This document shows, piece after piece, positions 60,630 to 64,000 of a stretch of 64,000 bases of DNA. The stretch comes from Hymenobacter cavernae (GTDB taxonomy: Bacteria > Bacteroidota > Bacteroidia > Cytophagales > Hymenobacteraceae). A program made the position numbers and the translations under genes. Positions within the stretch are counted from its first letter, which is position 1. Every line of letters begins with the position of its first letter. The notes under the pieces were generated by a model. That model saw only the letters and a program-made list of their open reading frames with translations, ran no database searches and had not been told where the DNA came from. The stretch spans positions 243,921 to 307,920 of the forward strand of contig NZ_BMHT01000003.1 of NCBI RefSeq assembly GCF_014641455.1, in the 5' to 3' direction.

Positions 60630-62909
60630 CTAACGGTTCCCGAAATGCCGCAGGCGCAACGAATTCGTGAGCACCGAAACCGAGCTAAGCGCCATGGCGC
60701 CGGCTGCCAGCATCGGCGAGAGCAGCACCCCAAACAGCGGATACAGCACGCCCGCCGCCACCGGAATGCCGAGTACGTTGTAGAAAAACGCGAAAAAGAG
60801 GTTTTGCCGGATCGTGCGCATGGCCTGGCGCGAGAGGGCAATGGCCGTGACCACGCCGCGCAGATCGTTGCGCATGAGCGTGATGCCGGCCGCTTCCATC
60901 GCCACGTCGGTGCCGGCGCCAAGGGCCAGGCCCACATCGGCGCGGGCCAGCGCGGGCGCGTCGTTGATGCCGTCGCCGACCATTGCCACTACGTGCCCTT
61001 CGGCTTGCAGCTGCTGCACCTGAGCGGCTTTGTCGGCGGGCAGCACGTCGGCAAAAAATCGCTTGATTCCTGCCTGGCTGGCCACCTGTGCGGCCGTGTG
61101 GGCGTTGTCGCCGGTCATCATCACCACTTCCAGACCTAGGTTCTGGAGCTGCCGCACGGCCTCGGCGGAGGTATCGCGGAGCGTATCGGCCACGGCCAGC
61201 AGCGCCACGGCCTGGCCGTTCAGGGCGACGTAAAGCACGGTTTGGGCTTGCGCTTGCAACGCCTGGGCCTGGATTTCCAGCTCAGAACCTAGGTTTATCC
61301 CGGCTTCCGCCAGCAAGCGCCGGTTGCCGATGAGCACCGTCTCACCCTCCACCGTGGCCCTGGCACCCTGCCCGGCAACAGCCTGAAAATCAGTAATGGA
61401 GAGCCTGGTTTTCGTCTGCGACTCCGCGTAGCGCAGCACAGCCCCCGCCAGCGGGTGCTCCGATTGCCGCTCCACGGCGGCCACTTGCTGCAGCAAGCGC
61501 GTCTCATCCGTACCGGGCATTATTCGCAGGTCCGTAACCCTAGGTTCGCCGCGGGTGAGCGTGCCGGTTTTGTCGAGCAGCACGGCCGTCACGCGGTAAG
61601 CGGTTTCCAGCGCTTCCGCGTTGCGAATCAGTACGCCGTGCTCGGCGCCTTTGCCCGTGGCTACCATAATGGCCGTGGGCGTGGCCAGCCCCAACGCGCA
61701 CGGACATGCAATGATGAGCACCGCCACAAAATTGACCAGCGCCAGGGGCAGCCGCTCGCCGGTAGGAGCGAGGGCAAACCACACCACGAACGTAAGCAGC
61801 GCAACAGCCAGCACCGTCGGCACGAACACCGCGCTGACGCGGTCGGCTAGCCGTTGGATGGGTGCGCGCGAACCCTGGGCTTCTTCCACCAGCCGCACAA
61901 TGCGGGCCAGCATCGTATCGGCCCCCACGCTGGTCACGCGCAGGCGGAAGCTGCCCGTCTGGTTGAGGGTGGCCCCGAAAACCGCGTCGCCCTCTTTTTT
62001 CTCGACCGGGAGACTTTCGCCAGTCAGCATGGCCTCGTTCACGGCCGAGTGGCCGCTGAGCACCAGGCCATCCGTCGGGACTTTCTCGCCGGGGCGCACC
62101 ACCACTATGTCGTCGAGCTGCACCTCTTCGATGGGCAGATCCAGCTCCTGGTCGTGGCGCACCACCCGCGCCGTGCGGGGTTGTAACCCGATCAGCATCC
62201 GCAGGGCCGCCGACGTGCGGGCTTTGGCGCGCATTTCCAGCACCTTACCCAGCAGAATAAGGACAATAATGGTGGCTGTGGTGTCATAATACACCTCCGG
62301 CATCAGGCCGCGCTGCATGAACGCGTGCGGGGCTAGGGTCGCGACTACGCTGTACAGAAAAGCCGCGCCCGTGCCCACCGCAATCAGCGTATCCATGGTG
62401 GCCGTGCCGTGGCGCAAGGCTTTCCAGGCCGCTATGTAAAATTCGCGCCCACTATAAAGAATGACCGGCAGCGTGAGTACCAGCAGCAGGTAGTTGAGGC
62501 CGGCCATCGCGAGGTGGGCCGCCAGCGCCGGCCACAGCATGAGCATCGACAGCGGCATGATGAGCGCGGTAAGGCCGGCTGCCACCCAGAACCGGCGCTT
62601 CAAGGCCTGATAAGCGGCGGCCTTGGGCTGGTCGGCGGCTGGTGGCGTGGCTGCCAGAGCCGCGATTGGTGCCACTACGGGCGAGGCCACGCCGTAGCCG
62701 GCATTGAGCACGGCCGCTTTCAATGTATCGGGCGAGGCCTGGGTCGGCTCATATTCGACCACCGCTTTTTCGGTGGCATAATTAACGTGGGCGGTTTGCA
62801 CGCCCGGCGTGCGCGTTAAGGCCTTCTCCACAAAGGCCGCGCAGGAGGCGCACGTCATCCCCTCAATGGCGAGGGTGGTGGTTTGCGTCGGAGAAGCAGA
62901 GGGTTCCAT
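60630..62909 (-). CDS. copA: Copper-exporting P1B-type ATPase
   Basis: A 759-residue heavy-metal ATPase pumping Cu(I) out of the cytoplasm. One N-terminal HMA domain (about 8-75) has [15 protein letters not shown]. Eight membrane helices follow, with the Cu-binding CPC in [18 protein letters not shown] at about residue 402. The phosphorylated Asp is in [13 protein letters not shown] (about 445). The hinge [20 protein letters not shown] and the last helices complete the pump. I start at ATG 62909; an in-frame ATG 36 bp upstream adds an unlikely extension. A direct repeat upstream may be its operator. Confidence 0.95.
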   Translation of the reverse strand: MEPSASPTQTTTLAIEGMTCASCAAFVEKALTRTPGVQTAHVNYATEKAVVEYEPTQASPDTLKAAVLNAGYGVASPVVAPIAALAATPPAADQPKAAAYQALKRRFWVAAGLTALIMPLSMLMLWPALAAHLAMAGLNYLLLVLTLPVILYSGREFYIAAWKALRHGTATMDTLIAVGTGAAFLYSVVATLAPHAFMQRGLMPEVYYDTTATIIVLILLGKVLEMRAKARTSAALRMLIGLQPRTARVVRHDQELDLPIEEVQLDDIVVVRPGEKVPTDGLVLSGHSAVNEAMLTGESLPVEKKEGDAVFGATLNQTGSFRLRVTSVGADTMLARIVRLVEEAQGSRAPIQRLADRVSAVFVPTVLAVALLTFVVWFALAPTGERLPLALVNFVAVLIIACPCALGLATPTAIMVATGKGAEHGVLIRNAEALETAYRVTAVLLDKTGTLTRGEPRVTDLRIMPGTDETRLLQQVAAVERQSEHPLAGAVLRYAESQTKTRLSITDFQAVAGQGARATVEGETVLIGNRRLLAEAGINLGSELEIQAQALQAQAQTVLYVALNGQAVALLAVADTLRDTSAEAVRQLQNLGLEVVMMTGDNAHTAAQVASQAGIKRFFADVLPADKAAQVQQLQAEGHVVAMVGDGINDAPALARADVGLALGAGTDVAMEAAGITLMRNDLRGVVTAIALSRQAMRTIRQNLFFAFFYNVLGIPVAAGVLYPLFGVLLSPMLAAGAMALSSVSVLTNSLRLRHFGNR

Positions 62910-63272
62910 ACAGTTGGTTGAACGGGTCAATTCCTGAGCCCGCATTTCCTAAACACCCCCGATGGGCGAGTAGTTGCGGTCTGCAAAGGAACCCGAACGC
63001 TTCGGTAGGAACCGTGCAGGATTACGAAGAAGCCGTGCAGGATTTTTACCGGCTTGCCTTACGCGGAAAGGTGCAATTCTGTAGGCTTAATAGGCATGCT
63101 AGTCGGCAGTGCTGTTGAGATCGGATAAAATTATATTATTTATTATAATATAAATATTTGCATCAATATATTTGGTCTTTCATTGCCAGCCTGTCAGCCC
63201 GGTGCCATGACAAAGCTAGGTTTCTACGCGCGCACCACCTCAGTTCACACACCTTTTTGTACCAATTTATTC
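62910..63272. promoter_or_regulatory. Divergent regulatory region of copA and the small downstream gene
   Basis: These 363 bases carry a tandem direct repeat CCGTGCAGGATT (63012-63023 and 63033-63044, period 21 bp), about 100 bp upstream of copA, and a very AT-rich tract (63126-63163). The 21-bp period is two helical turns, as expected for a regulator with paired HTHs such as an AraC-type protein. Open frames here (62918-63118) have no family features and I reject them. Confidence 0.6.
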
Positions 63273-63479
63273 ATGCCCCAATTCGAAATCGGCGATTTAG
63301 TTCGCCTCAAAGCCGACAGCAGTGGCGAACTGTTGCAGGTGATGCTCGTCGACCCGACCGCCGACAAGCCCATCAAATGCCTACCGCACGCGCAGCTGCA
63401 CCAGGGCGTCCGCGGCTTCCTCTCCTTCTCGGATCATGATCCGGATGAGTTGGAACATGTAACTTCCTCCAATACGTAA
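63273..63479 (+). CDS. Small hypothetical protein, DUF2158/YodC-like
   Basis: A 68-residue protein from ATG 63273: MPQFEIGDLVRLKADSSGEL, then LQVMLVDPTADKPIKCLPH and GFLSFSDHDPDELEHV. The opening F-x-x-G-D-x-V-x-L-K-x-x-S-x-G resembles the short YodC/DUF2158 fold, a small beta-barrel of unknown role. The frame is open upstream to 63183, but that part is not similar. A perfect terminator follows the stop by 1 bp. Confidence 0.65.
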   Translation: MPQFEIGDLVRLKADSSGELLQVMLVDPTADKPIKCLPHAQLHQGVRGFLSFSDHDPDELEHVTSSNT

Positions 63480-63480
63480 C

Positions 63481-63513
63481 GAAAAAGGCCCGTACCCGGT
63501 ACGGGCCTTTTTC
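63481..63513. terminator. Bidirectional terminator
   Basis: GAAAAAGGCCCGTAC (63481-63495) pairs with GTACGGGCCTTTTTC (63499-63513), loop CCG, T5 in the right arm. Confidence 0.92.
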
Positions 63514-63697
63514 GTGGTTCAAAGAACGGGTGATAAATGGTACTTTCCTAGGCTCGCCACTGTCACAAATATGCTATTTTACGACACAGACAAAAGAGGG
63601 TTAAAGTGGGATATTGCGCTATAATCAACGTAGTGAGCTGGTATAGTGCAATAAAATTAAAAGAATATTAGTAGTCACAAACACGTGTTCGTAGGCG

Positions 63698-63728
63698 TTG
63701 ACCTAGGTGTAAAGTGGAATTACTTTTG
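63698..63728 (+). promoter_or_regulatory. Promoter with a CCTAGG site in its spacer
   Basis: TTG (63698-63700) and TACTTTTG (63721-63728, a TAnnTTTG match) are separated by 20 bp, in agreement with the Bacteroidota -33/-7 consensus. The spacer contains ACCTAGGT (63701-63708). The next start codon (63761) is 33 bp downstream. Confidence 0.6.
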
Positions 63729-63760
63729 AATAGAAATCTACTTTATCCCACCTACTTGCG

Positions 63761-63874
63761 ATGACGACTACTCCTGTACTTGCTGCCAGTGCCGCTCCTT
63801 CCCAGCAGGGCTTACTCTCTGTACTTGCTCTCATGCTGATGGCGCCGACCGTTCTTAACACGGCAACTGCCTAA
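63761..63874 (+). CDS. 37-residue hydrophobic small protein
   Basis: A short frame from ATG 63761 to TAA 63872-63874: starts MTTTPVLAASAAPSQQG and continues LLSVLALMLMAPTVLNTATA. The second half is a hydrophobic helix that could span or bind a membrane. The gene has a matching promoter 33 bp before it and a 14-bp hairpin terminator 28 bp after it, which argues for expression. No family is known to me. Leader peptide, small membrane protein, or signal peptide-like toxin are all possible. Confidence 0.55.
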   Translation: MTTTPVLAASAAPSQQGLLSVLALMLMAPTVLNTATA

Positions 63875-63902
63875 AAATGAATTAATTACATTTCATAGAT
63901 AA

Positions 63903-63936
63903 AAAAGGTGACCTGTCGGAGGACAAGTCACCTTTT
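63903..63936. terminator. Terminator after the 37-residue ORF
   Basis: AAAAGGTGACCTGTC (63903-63917) pairs with an inverse ending GTCACCTTTT (63927-63936), one mismatch, T4. It lies 28 bp after the stop of the small ORF. Confidence 0.85.
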
Positions 63937-64000
63937 GTGTTTGCGCTGAAGCCGAATGCTGCGCACTCCTTAGGCGGCCAGTCAAAACAAAAGCCCCGCG

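Noticed and set aside
62918..63118. Plus-strand open frame of 66 codons overlapping the copA start region
   Set aside because: It crosses the direct repeat and has no recognisable sequence; the copA start and regulatory region explain the stretch better.

Overview
The window reads as a chromosomal segment of a GC-rich, aerobic Bacteroidota, most likely a Hymenobacter-type member of the Cytophagales. The grounds are a lipidated TamA-like Omp85 protein (TamL type), a fused alpha/beta E1 2-oxoacid dehydrogenase, tryptophan dioxygenase, aerobic HemF, OmpA proteins with thrombospondin-3 repeats, TAnnTTTG-type promoter boxes, and few Shine-Dalgarno sites. The assignment is an inference from gene content. 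No 16S or other marker was searched. I see no insertion sequence, phage, CRISPR array or resistance island. The gene content is ordinary housekeeping and metabolism. The unusual part is the non-coding and word-level architecture.

Layout. 0-7 kb: end of an unknown gene, PAP2 phosphatase and hemF (overlapping, minus strand), fused E1 dehydrogenase, tamL. 7-11 kb: nitroreductase, exported superoxide dismutase, FabH-like ketosynthase, TrmH-family RNA methyltransferase. 11-15.4 kb: a three-gene operon for a periplasmic molybdenum/FeS/FAD aldehyde oxidoreductase (paoABC type). 15.5-20.4 kb: M13 peptidase, then an ECF sigma / anti-sigma-like / outer-membrane beta-barrel cassette. 20.6-28.3 kb: CoA-binding protein, FAD dehydrogenase, lipoprotein, old-yellow-enzyme, DUF2911 protein, membrane-SRPBCC protein, tryptophan 2,3-dioxygenase, serine dehydratase beta. 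28.3-31.4 kb: TolC and HlyD-type efflux components. 31.5-43 kb: lipoprotein, gpsA, two small membrane proteins, MFS transporter, flavin reductase, Maf, DUF1015, pdxH, YqgE, DUF349 protein. 43.3-46 kb: tRNA-Thr, a very small lipoprotein candidate and a two-component system. 46.4-55.6 kb: Rnk-like factor, TerC protein, amidohydrolase, CPBP protease, a gluzincin-like protein with a TonB-plug-like tail, a TetR-controlled thioredoxin-reductase-like gene, GNAT. 55.6-64 kb: two OmpA-family proteins, GNAT, CopA copper ATPase, and small genes.

The main finding is a dispersed palindromic word, ACCTAGGT (core CCTAGG). I counted by eye about 80 CCTAGG sites, of which about 53 are the full 8-bp palindrome. 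Chance would give about 16 and 1 under equal base frequencies. They occur inside genes on both strands (nearly always as Asp/Asn/His/Tyr-Leu-Gly codons), between genes, in hairpin arms and in one promoter spacer. This resembles the HIP1 highly iterated palindrome of cyanobacteria but with a different sequence, and I know of no description for this group. A second layer is at least seven families of long intergenic inverted repeats (arms about 17-60 bp). One repeat-like element appears to have entered the reading frame of the E1 dehydrogenase and is translated.

Regulatory signals worth following are a matched pair of operator palindromes around the TetR gene, a 21-bp-period direct repeat upstream of copA, and a 37-codon hydrophobic small ORF with its own promoter and terminator at the right end.
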